Shown: positions 8,156 to 16,857 of the stretch, in pieces
How positions within the stretch are numbered: position 1 is the first letter of the stretch
How the letters are laid out: each line of letters starts with the position of its first letter
Origin: JAJNBA01 sp963842295
Lineage (GTDB): Bacteria > Actinomycetota > UBA4738 > HRBIN12
DNA: 64,000 nt
NCBI GenBank assembly: GCA_963842295.1
Contig: CAWJFY010000004.1
Location: 248,001 to 312,000, forward strand
Reading direction: 5' to 3'
The notes under the pieces: model-generated
Told to the model about the DNA's origin: nothing
Database searches by the model: none
The model's input: the letters and a program-made list of their open reading frames with translations, nothing else
Translations under genes and position numbers: made by a program

Positions 8156-9226
8156 ATGAGTCGATCCGACACGGACACCGACGTATCCCAGGCCGAGCAG
8201 GGCGAGGTTCGCGAGCGCCCCGACCTTGAGGCTGCCGCGCCGTCTGCCGAGACGCCGGCGTCGATCATCGGCCGGAGCCCATGGGAGATCTTCTGGAGGC
8301 ATTTCCGGCAGGACCGCTTCGCGCTCGCCGGGATCGTCATCATCGTCTTGATAGTGCTCATGGCGATCTTCGCGCCGGTGATCGCGAACATCACCGGTCA
8401 CCCGCCGAACCAGGTGAACCTGAGCTCGCTCGACTCCTACGGGTTGCCGTCGGCCCCCCGGTGGTGGCCGGACACGGTCGACCCCGTGACGGGCGAGAAG
8501 ATCGAGGAGTCGCCGCCCGGCTACCTGCTCGGCGTCGACGACACCGGGCGCGACCAGTTCGTCCGGATCGCGTACGGCGCTCGCACCTCGCTCACGGTCG
8601 CCTTCCTGGCCACCGGCATCGCCCTGGTGATCGGTGTGCTGCTTGGACTCACAGCCGGCTTCTTCCGAGGGAAGACCGACACGGTCATCTCGCGGGCGAC
8701 CGACGTGGTGCTCGCGCTGCCGATCCTGCTGCTTGCACTCGGGATCGCCTCGGCGTGCGGCGCGAACCAGGAAGGATGCTTCGGGGGCTTCATCAAGCCC
8801 GGCTTGCGACCTGTGATCCTCATCATCGGTCTGTTCAGCTGGCCGTACATCGCGCGTATCGTCCGAGGTCAGGTCCTGTCGATCCGAGAGAAGGAGTTCA
8901 TCGAGGCGTCGCGGTCCCTGGGCGCGTCCAACCGGCGGATCATCCTCCGCGAGATCCTTCCCAACGTGACCGCGCCGATCATCGTCTACACGACCCTGAT
9001 CATCCCGAGCAACATCCTGTTCGAGGCCGGGCTGTCGTTCCTCGGCGTCGGCGTGCCGGACACCACCCCTTCGTGGGGGGGCATGCTCGCCGACGCCGGC
9101 ACCGCCTTCACGTTCGCCCCGTGGCTGATGATCTTCCCGGGACTCGCCCTGTTCCTGACGACGCTCGCGTTCAACCTCGTGGGGGACGGCCTTCGCGACG
9201 CCCTCGATCCTCGGAAGGGGGTCTGA
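8156..9226 (+). CDS. ABC transporter permease, DppC/OppC type
   Basis: Inner-membrane subunit of a peptide/nickel-family importer. 356 residues: acidic N-terminal tail, a first membrane segment (IVIIVLIVLMAIFAPVIA), a long extracytoplasmic loop containing the LGVDDTGRDQF motif typical of DppC/OppC, then five membrane segments and the EAA loop EASRSLGASNRRIILREILP that contacts the ATPases. It is the first gene of the operon, ahead of the binding protein, an unusual order since the B-type permease usually precedes the C-type. Substrate not predictable. Confidence 0.93.
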   Translation: MSRSDTDTDVSQAEQGEVRERPDLEAAAPSAETPASIIGRSPWEIFWRHFRQDRFALAGIVIIVLIVLMAIFAPVIANITGHPPNQVNLSSLDSYGLPSAPRWWPDTVDPVTGEKIEESPPGYLLGVDDTGRDQFVRIAYGARTSLTVAFLATGIALVIGVLLGLTAGFFRGKTDTVISRATDVVLALPILLLALGIASACGANQEGCFGGFIKPGLRPVILIIGLFSWPYIARIVRGQVLSIREKEFIEASRSLGASNRRIILREILPNVTAPIIVYTTLIIPSNILFEAGLSFLGVGVPDTTPSWGGMLADAGTAFTFAPWLMIFPGLALFLTTLAFNLVGDGLRDALDPRKGV

Positions 9227-9326
9227 GCGTATCGACAGGGGGAACCCGGTGCGAAAGGAGGACGACCAGCCTCGAAGCCACACAAGCTTGTAACTGTGAA
9301 CGGGAACACAGAGAAGGGGGGTAGCT

Positions 9327-11195
9327 TTGAAACGAGTACTCAGAGTGATCGCCGTGGTGACGGTCCTCGGCCTCGTCGGTGCCGCGTGCGGCGGCGACGA
9401 CACCGCGGGGACCAGCCCGAGCGCACCGCCGGCAGAAGAGCTGTCGGGGGGCACACTCCGTATGGCGCAGCTGGCCGATGTCGTCAGCGCGTTCGACCCA
9501 CAGAAGGAGTATTACTCCGTCACGTGGGAGTACTACCGCTGTTGTCTGCTCCGCAACCTGATGTCCTACCAGGGCGTACCCACGGATGAGGGCGGGGCCG
9601 ATATCTTCCCCGACCTGGCGGCTGGGGAGCCGACGGTGTCCGAGGACGGGTTGACCACGACGTACACGATCAAACCGGGCCTGATGTACGCGCCGCCCAA
9701 GGAAGACACGGAGATCACGGCAGGTGACTTCATCCGCGCGATGGAGCGGGAGGCCAACCCGAAGGCGAACGTCGGCGGGTACTCCTTCTACTACTCCGTG
9801 ATCGAGGGCTTCGACGACTTCGGGGCCGGCGATGCCGACACGATCTCGGGCCTGAACGCACCCGACGATCACACGCTCGAGGTGACGACAACCGAGCCGA
9901 TCGGTGACATGAGCTACCGCTTCGCCATGGGGGCGGCGTCACCGATCCCGCCCGACGACGAAGGTGAGCGGATGGGTGTGGCCGAAGGGCACGACCGGAA
10001 CTACGGCCGTTTCCTGGTGGCCTCGGGTCCGTACATGTTCGAGGGGTCCGAGACGATGGACTTCTCGGTGGACCCAGCGGACCAGACCGAGGCACCCGGG
10101 TACATCCCGGGACGGCAGATCGTGCTGGTTCGCAACCCGTCGTGGACGGCAGAGTCGGACGAGCTGCGCGACGCGTACCCGGACCAGATCGAAGTGCGGA
10201 TCGGTGGCGACAACGACGACCTCTACAACCAGGTCGCGGCAGGGGATCTCGACTTCGTGGTGGACGGCATCGTGCCGGCCGAGAAGGTCCGCGACTACCA
10301 GACGAACCCGGATCTCCAGGACAGGATCAACATCAACGCATCGGACGCGCTGCGGTACGTGTCGTTCAACCTGGCGATGCCCCCGTTCGACGACATCCAC
10401 GTCCGCAAGGCGGTGAACTGGGCGTTCGACAAGCAGGGATGGCGCCAGCTCCGAGGAGGCCCCTCGGTCGGTGAGATCGCGGGCCACATCTTCGTGAACA
10501 GCCTCCAGGACAACATCCTTGCCACCTACGACCCGTACGAGACGGCGAATGCGTCTGGTGACATCGAGAAGGCCAAGGAGGAGATGGCCCAGTCGAAGTA
10601 CGACACGGATCAGGACGGCGTCTGCGACGTCCCAGAGTGCCAGAACATCCTCACGATGAGCGACCGTGAGGATCCGTACCCGGAGCAGACCGCCCTGATG
10701 AGCCAGAACCTCGAGCCGTTGGGTCTCACGTTCGACGTCAAGCAGCTCGAGCGGGGCACCATGTACACCAAGTGCAACGATGCCAACTCCAAGCACGTGG
10801 TCTGCGCCGCTCCCGGATGGGGCAAGGACTACGCCGACGGTGTCACGTTCGGCCAGCCCCTGTTCGACTCGTCCGGCCTGTGGGAGAGCTGCTGCAACTA
10901 CACACTGCTGGGAGCAACCCCCGAACAGCTGAGTGGGTGGGGCTACGACGTCAGCGAGGTGCCGTCGGTCGATGACAAGGTGGCGGAATGCATGGCGCTC
11001 GAACCGGGTGCCGAGCGGTTCCAATGCTGGGCCGAACTCGACCAGCAGTTGATGGAAGAGGTCGTGCCCTTCGTGCCGTACCTGTTCGACAACAACGTCG
11101 ACATCCTCTCGGACAACATCCAGAACTACTCGTTCGACCAGTTCGCCGGTCTGGCGGCGTTCGATTCACTGGCGGTGCCCGGCAACACCGCCTAG
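9327..11195 (+). CDS. ABC transporter substrate-binding lipoprotein, family 5
   Basis: 622 residues; captures a peptide-like ligand outside the membrane for the flanking permeases. The N terminus is a lipoprotein signal with lipobox VGAAC (Cys21). The body matches the SBP_bac_5 fold: TYTIKPGLMYAPPKED, DFIRAMEREANP, and DIHVRKAVNWAFDKQ. The start is TTG at 9327, supported by the G-rich ribosome site GAAGGGGGG about 7 nt upstream and by the signal peptide. Several Cys residues in CCLLRNL and SCCNYTLLG may form disulfides. Ligand unknown. Confidence 0.93.
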   Translation: MKRVLRVIAVVTVLGLVGAACGGDDTAGTSPSAPPAEELSGGTLRMAQLADVVSAFDPQKEYYSVTWEYYRCCLLRNLMSYQGVPTDEGGADIFPDLAAGEPTVSEDGLTTTYTIKPGLMYAPPKEDTEITAGDFIRAMEREANPKANVGGYSFYYSVIEGFDDFGAGDADTISGLNAPDDHTLEVTTTEPIGDMSYRFAMGAASPIPPDDEGERMGVAEGHDRNYGRFLVASGPYMFEGSETMDFSVDPADQTEAPGYIPGRQIVLVRNPSWTAESDELRDAYPDQIEVRIGGDNDDLYNQVAAGDLDFVVDGIVPAEKVRDYQTNPDLQDRININASDALRYVSFNLAMPPFDDIHVRKAVNWAFDKQGWRQLRGGPSVGEIAGHIFVNSLQDNILATYDPYETANASGDIEKAKEEMAQSKYDTDQDGVCDVPECQNILTMSDREDPYPEQTALMSQNLEPLGLTFDVKQLERGTMYTKCNDANSKHVVCAAPGWGKDYADGVTFGQPLFDSSGLWESCCNYTLLGATPEQLSGWGYDVSEVPSVDDKVAECMALEPGAERFQCWAELDQQLMEEVVPFVPYLFDNNVDILSDNIQNYSFDQFAGLAAFDSLAVPGNTA

Positions 11196-11215
11196 CTCGA
11201 TGAGCACGGCGGTCG

Positions 11216-11240
11216 AGGGGGTCGCGCACGCGACCCCCTC
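11216..11240 (+). terminator. GC-rich hairpin between binding protein and permease
   Basis: GAGGGGTCGCG and CGCGACCCCCTC form a tight stem with one bulge and a 2-nt loop. There is no T run, so it is more likely a partial terminator or mRNA-stabilising hairpin that keeps binding-protein mRNA more abundant than that of the downstream genes. Confidence 0.5.
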
Positions 11241-11267
11241 ACCGTTCGCACGTGGGAAGGAGGCGGG

Positions 11268-12251
11268 ATGGGCAGGTACCTGATCCGGCGAGCCCTCTTC
11301 ATGATCCTCGTGATCATGATCGTCTCGTTCCTCACGTTCCTCATCTTCGTCAAGCTTCCGGCAGGGGATCCGGCACGACGAGCCGTCGGGCGGACCACGA
11401 CACCCGAGCAGATCGAGAACGCGCGCGTCGCCTTCGGCCTGGACAAACCGCTCTACGTCCAGTACTGGCGGTTCCTCAAGGGGTTCATCCCGTACCCGGG
11501 ACTCTGGCTCAACGAGCAAGTCTATTTCTCGTACGGCAGCTTCGAGCCGGTGAAGGACGAGCTGAGCCGCCGGATACCCATCACCGGCGTCCTGGCGATC
11601 GGCGCCGCGGTCATCTGGCTGCTGCTCGGCATCCCGATCGGCATCCTGTCGGCCGTCCGCCGACGATCCGTGGCCGACCGGGCCGCCATGATCTTCGCGA
11701 TCGTCGGGGTGTCGATGCCGATCTTCTGGCTCGCGCAGCTGCTCCTCTACACGTTCTGGTTCAAGTTAGAGCTCCTGCCATCGAGTGGGATCCCCATCGG
11801 GTACAACGGGTGGGCTGGCGCGCTGCGCGCTGCCGCCGAGGGCCGGTTCATCCTTCCGTGGGTCTCGCTCGCGTATATCAACGCGGCGTTCTACGCTCGG
11901 ATGGTTCGCGGCAACCTGATCGAGACGATGAACGAGGACTACATCCGCACCGCACGCGCCAAGGGCCTCTCCGAGCGCCGGGTGATCTACAAGCACGGGC
12001 TCCGGGGCGCGCTCACACCGGTCGTCACGATGCTGGGCCTAGACGTCGGCCTACTGCTGGGCGGGGCCTTCATCACCGAGACCGTCTTCGGACTGCCGGG
12101 GATCGGTCAGCTCGCCGTCCAGTCGATCGGCACGAACGACTTCCCGATGGTGATGGGCGTGACGATCCTGGGGGCGTTCATCATCGCCATCGCGAATCTG
12201 GTCGTCGACGTCGCGTACGCCTTCGTCGACCCGAGGGTGAGGTACACCTAG
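11268..12251 (+). CDS. ABC transporter permease, DppB/OppB type
   Basis: Partner membrane subunit of the importer. 327 residues: N-terminal MGRYLIRRALFMILVIMIVS membrane segment, the conserved PGDP-like AGDPAR, GLDKPLYVQYWRFL, and the EAA-type loop YIRTARAKGLSERRVIYKHG near the C terminus. ATG preceded by GGAAGGAGG at good spacing. Its stop is directly followed by the ATPase GTG. Confidence 0.94.
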   Translation: MGRYLIRRALFMILVIMIVSFLTFLIFVKLPAGDPARRAVGRTTTPEQIENARVAFGLDKPLYVQYWRFLKGFIPYPGLWLNEQVYFSYGSFEPVKDELSRRIPITGVLAIGAAVIWLLLGIPIGILSAVRRRSVADRAAMIFAIVGVSMPIFWLAQLLLYTFWFKLELLPSSGIPIGYNGWAGALRAAAEGRFILPWVSLAYINAAFYARMVRGNLIETMNEDYIRTARAKGLSERRVIYKHGLRGALTPVVTMLGLDVGLLLGGAFITETVFGLPGIGQLAVQSIGTNDFPMVMGVTILGAFIIAIANLVVDVAYAFVDPRVRYT

Positions 12252-13265
12252 GTGGCCCAGCCTCTCCTCGAGGTCAAGGACCTCAAGGTTCACTTCCCGA
12301 CCGATGACGGCCTCGTGAAGGCCGTCGACGGGGTGAGCTACTCGCTGCGGGCCGGCGAAACCCTCGGCATCGTGGGCGAGTCCGGCTCCGGCAAGAGCGT
12401 CAGCTCCCTCACGGTGATGGGCCTGATCCACGCCAAGCAGGCGAACATCTCCGGAGAGGTCTTCTTCCAGGGCCAGGATCTATTGAAGGTCCCGAAGGAT
12501 GAGATGCGGACGATCCGCGGGGCGAAGATCTCGATGATCTTCCAGGATCCGATGACCTCTCTCCACCCCTTCTACAAGGTCGGCTTCCAGATCGCCGAAG
12601 CGATCCTCGAGCATCAGGACATCTCCAAACAAGAAGCGATGGACCAAGCGGTCGAGATGCTCGCCAAGGTGAACATCCCCCACCCGAAGGATCGCGCCGA
12701 CCAGTACCCGCACGAGTTCTCGGGCGGGATGCGTCAGCGGGCGATGATCGCCATGGCTCTCTCGTTGAACCCCGACGTCCTGATCGCCGACGAGCCGACG
12801 ACCGCGCTCGACGTCACCGTCCAGGCGCAGATACTGGACCTGATCGATCGCCTGAAGTCGGAGTTCAACGCTGCGGTGATCATCATCACCCACGACCTCG
12901 GCGTGGTGGCCGAGCACTGCGACGACATCATGGTGATGTACGCCGGGAAGGCGGCGGAGTTCGGGAACACCGACGATATCTACTACAAGCCACTCCACCC
13001 GTACACATGGGGCCTCCTGAGCTCGATCCCGCGCCTGGACGAGGACAAGAAGGAACGCCTGAGTCCGATCCGGGGGCTGCCACCGTCGTTGATCCAGGTG
13101 CCGCCCGGATGCGCGTTCCATCCCCGGTGCCCGTACAAGTTCGATCCCTGCGATCGTGACGTCCCCGAGCTCCTCCCCGTGGACGGCCACCACGCGGCCG
13201 CCTGCCACCTGAGCCTCGCCGACAAGGAGAAGATCCGGGACCAGGAGGTTCTGGCCCGTCGATGA
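12252..13265 (+). CDS. ABC transporter ATPase, DppD/OppD type
   Basis: Cytoplasmic ATP-hydrolysing subunit of the importer. 337 residues with Walker A GESGSGKS, signature FSGGMRQR, Walker B LIADEPTTALDV, and the C-terminal oligopeptide-transporter domain with clustered Cys (CAFHPRCPYKFDPC) that in relatives can bind an iron-sulfur cluster. GTG start immediately follows the permease stop; the stop overlaps the next gene by 4 bases. Confidence 0.96.
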   Translation: MAQPLLEVKDLKVHFPTDDGLVKAVDGVSYSLRAGETLGIVGESGSGKSVSSLTVMGLIHAKQANISGEVFFQGQDLLKVPKDEMRTIRGAKISMIFQDPMTSLHPFYKVGFQIAEAILEHQDISKQEAMDQAVEMLAKVNIPHPKDRADQYPHEFSGGMRQRAMIAMALSLNPDVLIADEPTTALDVTVQAQILDLIDRLKSEFNAAVIIITHDLGVVAEHCDDIMVMYAGKAAEFGNTDDIYYKPLHPYTWGLLSSIPRLDEDKKERLSPIRGLPPSLIQVPPGCAFHPRCPYKFDPCDRDVPELLPVDGHHAAACHLSLADKEKIRDQEVLARR

Positions 13266-14419
13266 GCACCCAGGCGGAACAGCTCTCGGCACAGCCCCCG
13301 GCGCCCTCCGGCGAGCCGCTCGTGAAGATCGAGGGGATCAAGAAGTACTTCCCGATCACCCAGGGGATCCTCTTCCAGCACCACGTCGGCAACGTGCACG
13401 CGGTCGACGGTGTGGACCTCGAGGTCCATCCGGGCCAGACGGTCGGACTCGTCGGCGAGACCGGCTGCGGGAAGTCGACTCTGGCCCGGGTCGTGATGCG
13501 GCTCTACGACGCGACCGAGGGCAAGATCTGGTTCAACGGCCAGGACATCACCAACCTGAAGGGCAAGGAGCTCCAGGAGCTACGCGAAGACATGCAGATG
13601 GTGTTCCAGGACCCGTATGCGTCTCTCAACCCCAGGAAGACGGTCGGAACCATCGTGGGGGAGCCGTTCCGCCTGCACAAGACCGTGCCACGGAACCGGA
13701 TCAAGTCCGAGGTCCAGCAACTGATGGAGCTGGTCGGCCTGAACCCCGAGCACTACAACCGCTATCCACACGAGTTCTCCGGCGGACAACGCCAGCGGAT
13801 CGGCGTGGCGAGATCACTCGCCCTGCGCCCGAAGCTGATCGTGTGCGACGAGCCGGTCTCCGCACTCGACGTGTCGATCCAGGCGCAGATCCTCAACCTG
13901 CTCGACGACCTCCAGGACGAGTTCAAGCTTACGTACCTGTTCATCGCACACGACCTGTCGGTGGTGAAGCACGTCTCGGACCGTGTCGCCGTCATGTACC
14001 TCGGCAAGATCGTGGAGATGGCCGAGGGCGCGAGCCTCTATCGAACGCCGAAGCACCCCTATTCGGGCGCCCTTCTGTCCGCCGTTCCGATGGCCGATCC
14101 GGAGCTTGCCCGGCAGAAGCGCCGCATCATCCTTCAGGGCGACGTGCCGTCTCCGATCGATCCGCCGTCGGGCTGCCGGTTCCATCCCCGATGCCCCCAG
14201 TCGCGTGCGATCGCAAAGGCCGAAGGGATCGACGGGCCCCACCCGCGCTGCATCCAGGACGAACCCGAGCTCACGAGCCAGGGCCCGGGGCAGACCGCGG
14301 CCTGCCATTTCCCACTGGAGGCAAGTATCATCGAGGGCGGCGGCGCCGTAGACCGTTTCGATGACGTCGCCGAGGTGCAGGAGGGCTCGCTCGAGGGTGA
14401 GGACTCCGCTCCGAGCTAG
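13262..14419 (+). CDS. ABC transporter ATPase, DppF/OppF type
   Basis: Second ATPase subunit of the importer. 385 residues; Walker A GETGCGKS, signature FSGGQRQR, Walker B IVCDEPVSALDV, and a C-terminal Cys-containing CRFHPRCPQS region. It overlaps the preceding ATPase by 4 bases (ATGA). The last 40 residues or so form an acidic, Gly/Ser-rich tail not usual in the family. Last gene of the transporter operon. Confidence 0.96.
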   Translation: MSTQAEQLSAQPPAPSGEPLVKIEGIKKYFPITQGILFQHHVGNVHAVDGVDLEVHPGQTVGLVGETGCGKSTLARVVMRLYDATEGKIWFNGQDITNLKGKELQELREDMQMVFQDPYASLNPRKTVGTIVGEPFRLHKTVPRNRIKSEVQQLMELVGLNPEHYNRYPHEFSGGQRQRIGVARSLALRPKLIVCDEPVSALDVSIQAQILNLLDDLQDEFKLTYLFIAHDLSVVKHVSDRVAVMYLGKIVEMAEGASLYRTPKHPYSGALLSAVPMADPELARQKRRIILQGDVPSPIDPPSGCRFHPRCPQSRAIAKAEGIDGPHPRCIQDEPELTSQGPGQTAACHFPLEASIIEGGGAVDRFDDVAEVQEGSLEGEDSAPS

Positions 14420-14456
14420 CCGAACACCGACGAGTCTCTAGGAAGGGATCCGTGTC

Positions 14457-14684
14457 GTGCTGAACGCCGTCGTGATCGTCATCGACATCATCGCGTCGCT
14501 CTTCTTGATCCTCTCGATCCTGTTGCATTCGGGGCGGGGGAGCGGCATGTCGGAGCTGTTCGGCGGGTCGTCCACCCTCGCGGGGGGCACGGCGCTGGAG
14601 CGAACCCTCGACCGGGTCACCGTCGTCACTGCGATCGTGTGGGGCCTCTGCACGTTCTGGCTCGCGTGGAAATGGACGCCGTAG
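14457..14684 (+). CDS. secG: SecG, preprotein translocase subunit
   Basis: 75-residue membrane protein of the SecYEG channel, with two membrane segments (about 2-20 and 52-70) joined by the glycine-rich cytoplasmic loop GRGSGMSELFGG that marks SecG. GTG start at 14457 with GGAAGGGA upstream. In actinobacteria secG commonly follows the gap-pgk-tpi operon; here the peptide transporter operon sits between. Confidence 0.93.
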   Translation: MLNAVVIVIDIIASLFLILSILLHSGRGSGMSELFGGSSTLAGGTALERTLDRVTVVTAIVWGLCTFWLAWKWTP

Positions 14685-14711
14685 CGGCTGGTAGCATCCA
14701 CCGCGGATCTC

Positions 14712-14798
14712 GTCGGAGTGGCGGAACTTGGTAGACGCGCTAGGTTGAGGGCCTAGTCCTCTTCACAGAGGGTGGGGGTTCAAATCCCCCCTCCGACA
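14712..14798 (+). tRNA. tRNA-Leu (anticodon GAG)
   Basis: 87-nt type II tRNA. Acceptor arms GTCGGAG (14712-14718) and CTCCGAC (14791-14797) with discriminator A. Anticodon stem CTAGG/CCTAG encloses loop TTGAGGG, giving anticodon GAG, which reads Leu CTC/CTT. Long variable arm with stem CCTC/GAGG, and T arm GGGGGTTCAAATCCCCC. The 3' CCA is only partly encoded (ACC). The gene is the integration target of the following island: its 3' 59 bp recur at 20681. Confidence 0.96.
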
Positions 14799-14799
14799 C
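14741..14799 (+). repeat. attL-type repeat inside the tRNA-Leu gene
   Basis: The 59 bp from the anticodon stem to the tRNA 3' end match 20681-20739 in the same orientation with two differences (14760 T/C and 14769 A/G). The two differing bases pair with each other in the variable arm, so both versions keep a perfect stem. Confidence 0.9.
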
Positions 14800-14861
14800 C
14801 GCTAACGACCAGCGAAAACACCTAGACAGCGAAAAGCCCTAGCAGTCGTTCTCGCTGACTC

Positions 14862-14882
14862 GTTTCCCCAATTTTTCCCCAC
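14862..14882 (+). repeat. Subterminal TTTCCCC double motif, left end
   Basis: GTTTCCCCAA followed, after three bases, by TTTCCCCAC. A near-identical double motif in the same orientation occurs at the right end (20549-20569). The position, inside both att copies, is what arm-type integrase sites would show. Confidence 0.5.
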
Positions 14883-14888
14883 TAGGAT
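14883..14888 (+). promoter_or_regulatory. -10 box for the first island gene
   Basis: TAGGAT 9 nt before the ATG at 14898, with no ribosome binding site between; a leaderless-type start. Confidence 0.35.
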
Positions 14889-14897
14889 GCTCGGTGC

Positions 14898-15089
14898 ATG
14901 TCTGATCCGCTTTCCTGGACGTGGGCCGAAATCGTGTTGGTGGTCGCCGTGGTGGCAATCGTCCTCTTCGTCCGCCGGGTCCGCGGCGGAACTGACGGCG
15001 AGATGGCTCGGAGAGTGAAGCGGCAGACCGATAACGACCTCAGGCCGCGACTCATCCGAGCGGCACGAAGCCAAGCGGGTCGCGGATGA
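14898..15089 (+). CDS. Small single-pass membrane protein of the island
   Basis: 63 residues: a short N terminus, one membrane segment (about 9-25, IVLVVAVVAIVLFV), then a very basic cytosolic tail. Family not recognised. Another reading frame from about 15043 to 15168 shows protein-like sequence (HEAKRVADEWLRDHPDVLGG) ending in TAA, so this gene may have been longer and suffered a frameshift near 15045. The stop overlaps the next start. Confidence 0.5.
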   Translation: MSDPLSWTWAEIVLVVAVVAIVLFVRRVRGGTDGEMARRVKRQTDNDLRPRLIRAARSQAGRG

Positions 15090-15535
15090 GTGGCTCCGCG
15101 ATCATCCCGACGTGCTCGGCGGGAAGACTGACAAGGATCAAGGCGACGAGGGCACCGTGCGCCGATAATCAGCTTCCTTCGATAACGCGGGCCACGAGAT
15201 CGGCCCCTAGCGTCCCGCGCCGGGTACTCGGTGATCTCCTGTTCGAGCGCGAGGAGCAGGAGGCCCGAATCGCGGCACAACATGCTGAGCAGGCGGCGGC
15301 GAGGAAGACTCCGGTCCCAGCCGGCGTCCCGGCGCTGGACGGTGCCTCACCCTTCGAGAGCTTGGTGGCCGCTGGCGGGGTCGTGACTCCCCAGGAGGAG
15401 TTCGGACGACGACCGAAGCCGAACTTCCTCGATGAGGAACTCGCCGAGGGACGGAGGCAGGCAGCCGAGCTGCGAGCGGAGGCCGAGCTGCTCGAGAAGG
15501 CGCAGCGCGTGCTCGACGGCAGGGCGGACAAGTGA
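15086..15535 (+). CDS. Hypothetical island protein, charged C-terminal helix
   Basis: 149 residues from ATG 15086. The first 45 residues or so look unlike the rest and may not be translated. From about residue 46 the sequence is coherent: LGDLLFEREEQEARIAAQ, a Pro-rich linker, a GRRPKPNFLDEELAEG segment, and a C-terminal Ala/Glu/Arg-rich helix likely to form a coiled coil. No family recognised. Its stop overlaps the next GTG (GTGA), indicating a small operon. Confidence 0.5.
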   Translation: MSGSAIIPTCSAGRLTRIKATRAPCADNQLPSITRATRSAPSVPRRVLGDLLFEREEQEARIAAQHAEQAAARKTPVPAGVPALDGASPFESLVAAGGVVTPQEEFGRRPKPNFLDEELAEGRRQAAELRAEAELLEKAQRVLDGRADK

Positions 15536-15849
15536 CCGTCACCAAGGATCACACCGGCACCGTCCGGCTCGTCGACCGCAAGACCCGCGTGGTCGAGGTG
15601 CTCGGTCCCGAGCCGCTCGGATCGCACTACGCGACCGACCGACAACTGATGTTCGACGAGTACCGGACGCGCATGTACCCCCCGCAACGGATCGGACTCT
15701 GCATCTGGGCCGCCGAACGGCGGGCGAAGTTCCTCATCGACGAAGGAGAGCGGGGCGATCGACTGCTCGACCTCCTCGCCCGGCACCCCAAGACTCCAGC
15801 GCGGCCGGCGCGGCCGTATGGGGCTCGGGGCTGGTTGGTGGAGGGATGA
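15532..15849 (+). CDS. Hypothetical island protein
   Basis: 105 residues; the GTG overlaps the preceding stop by 4 bases. A beta-rich N terminus (TGTVRLVDRKTRVVEVLG) is followed by SHYATDRQLMFDEYRTRMYP and a helical segment AERRAKFLIDEGERGDRLLDLLAR. No family recognised. The overlap and coherent amino-acid use support a real gene. Confidence 0.5.
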   Translation: MTVTKDHTGTVRLVDRKTRVVEVLGPEPLGSHYATDRQLMFDEYRTRMYPPQRIGLCIWAAERRAKFLIDEGERGDRLLDLLARHPKTPARPARPYGARGWLVEG

Positions 15850-15850
15850 C

Positions 15851-15910
15851 ATGGTGATAACCCTGCAGATCCGGTGTGCGACGTGCGGCGGTCAGGGTCG
15901 TCGTCGATGA
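15851..15910 (+). CDS. Possible 19-residue CxxC peptide or gene remnant
   Basis: Starts one base after the previous stop and encodes IRCATCGGQGRRR at its end, a CxxCGGxG knuckle like those of zinc-ribbon proteins. Too short to judge; it may be the remnant of a longer zinc-ribbon gene. Confidence 0.2.
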   Translation: MVITLQIRCATCGGQGRRR

Positions 15911-15972
15911 CGGCGGCGCGGCGGTCGCGGCCGGCGTGAGATAAAGAGAGGAACTCCAAGCGGAAGGCTGAC

Positions 15973-16164
15973 ATGGGCACAAAGCCGTTGACCGCGATTG
16001 TGGTGAAGAAGCAGGTACAGGGCGACCTAGACCGCGCTCGTCAGTACGCGATTAACGTCGCTCCGAAGGAAGGCTTCGGTAACGAGCCCGCGAGCATCTA
16101 GACGATCGAGGACGCCTCGGGCGAACCGGCATGGGCGTTCTTTCTGGGAGCGCGAAGGCTAGGA
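15973..16164 (+). pseudogene. Duplicated island gene, copy 1, with internal TAG
   Basis: Reads MGTKPLTAIVVKKQVQGDLD through FGNEPASI, then an in-frame TAG at 16099-16101, then TIEDASGEPAWAFFLGARRLG. Copy 2 at 17052 is very similar and has GAA at the matching codon, so the TAG here is a secondary change. An alternative view is a 42-residue peptide. No family recognised. The 3' end runs into the reverse-strand gene at 16159. Confidence 0.55.
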
Positions 16165-16491
16165 CTGCTCGACGGGTCGGGAGACCCTAAGGAGGCGAGG
16201 CAGCGGCTTCGATCCACCGAGGCGAGCGAACAGCCAGAACAGGACACCTGCGATGACAACTCGGACGGCTATCGCACCGACGACTCCCCATCCATATCCC
16301 GTGAACTGGTTCCCGTACTTCACGAGCGGGAGAAGCGAGTCCATCACGATCTCCCAAGCTCGTTCCGTCCAGAAGAGCGCCGCGAGAAGGGCGACGACGG
16401 AGCCAAGCATCCGAAGCGGCCTGAAGGATCTCATGGGGAAGTTGTCGGCACGCGGACCGGGAGCCTTGACGACAGCGGGAGGCTCCATCAA
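16159..16491 (-). CDS. Small two-pass membrane protein
   Basis: 110 residues from 16491; starts at 16488 and 16434 (MRSFRPLRMLG) are also possible, the last removing a Pro-rich N terminus. Two membrane segments, LGSVVALLAALFWT and WGVVGAIAVRVVIAGVLFWL. Unknown family. It lies opposite the surrounding island genes. Confidence 0.5.
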   Translation of the reverse strand: MMEPPAVVKAPGPRADNFPMRSFRPLRMLGSVVALLAALFWTERAWEIVMDSLLPLVKYGNQFTGYGWGVVGAIAVRVVIAGVLFWLFARLGGSKPLPRLLRVSRPVEQS

Positions 16492-16578
16492 AGGGGCCCC
16501 GGCGCGAATCGGCGCGTGGCAATGACCTCCGTTCAGATCTAGGAGGACCGGGTATCGGACAAGCAGGGAGATGGAGAT

Positions 16579-16857
16579 ATGCAGCCGACCCCCGAACCCT
16601 CCGCCGAGCGTCGGAAAGGGAAGCTCGTCGTCGAGGTCCCGCGCATCCCGAGCCGTTCGACGCTCCGGATGTGTCGAGCCCGAGCGAAGGTGATCGCGGC
16701 GAGGGAAGGGGTTCGGACCGAGCCGGAGGTCTCCTCATACGATCGTCGGCCGTCCGCGTTCGGGGGTCCGATGCGGGACCCGCAGGGATACATCTTCACC
16801 TTCGACCCGAACGTCGATCCGTCCGGACAGGAAGGGTGGTCAACGACCGATGGCTGA
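16579..16857 (+). CDS. Hypothetical island protein
   Basis: 92 residues; ATG preceded by GGAGATGGAG. A basic, Pro/Ser-rich N terminus is followed by STLRMCRARAKVIAAREG and a C-terminal segment GGPMRDPQGYIFTFDPNVDP. No family recognised. Overlaps the next gene by 8 bases, which supports both. Confidence 0.5.
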   Translation: MQPTPEPSAERRKGKLVVEVPRIPSRSTLRMCRARAKVIAAREGVRTEPEVSSYDRRPSAFGGPMRDPQGYIFTFDPNVDPSGQEGWSTTDG

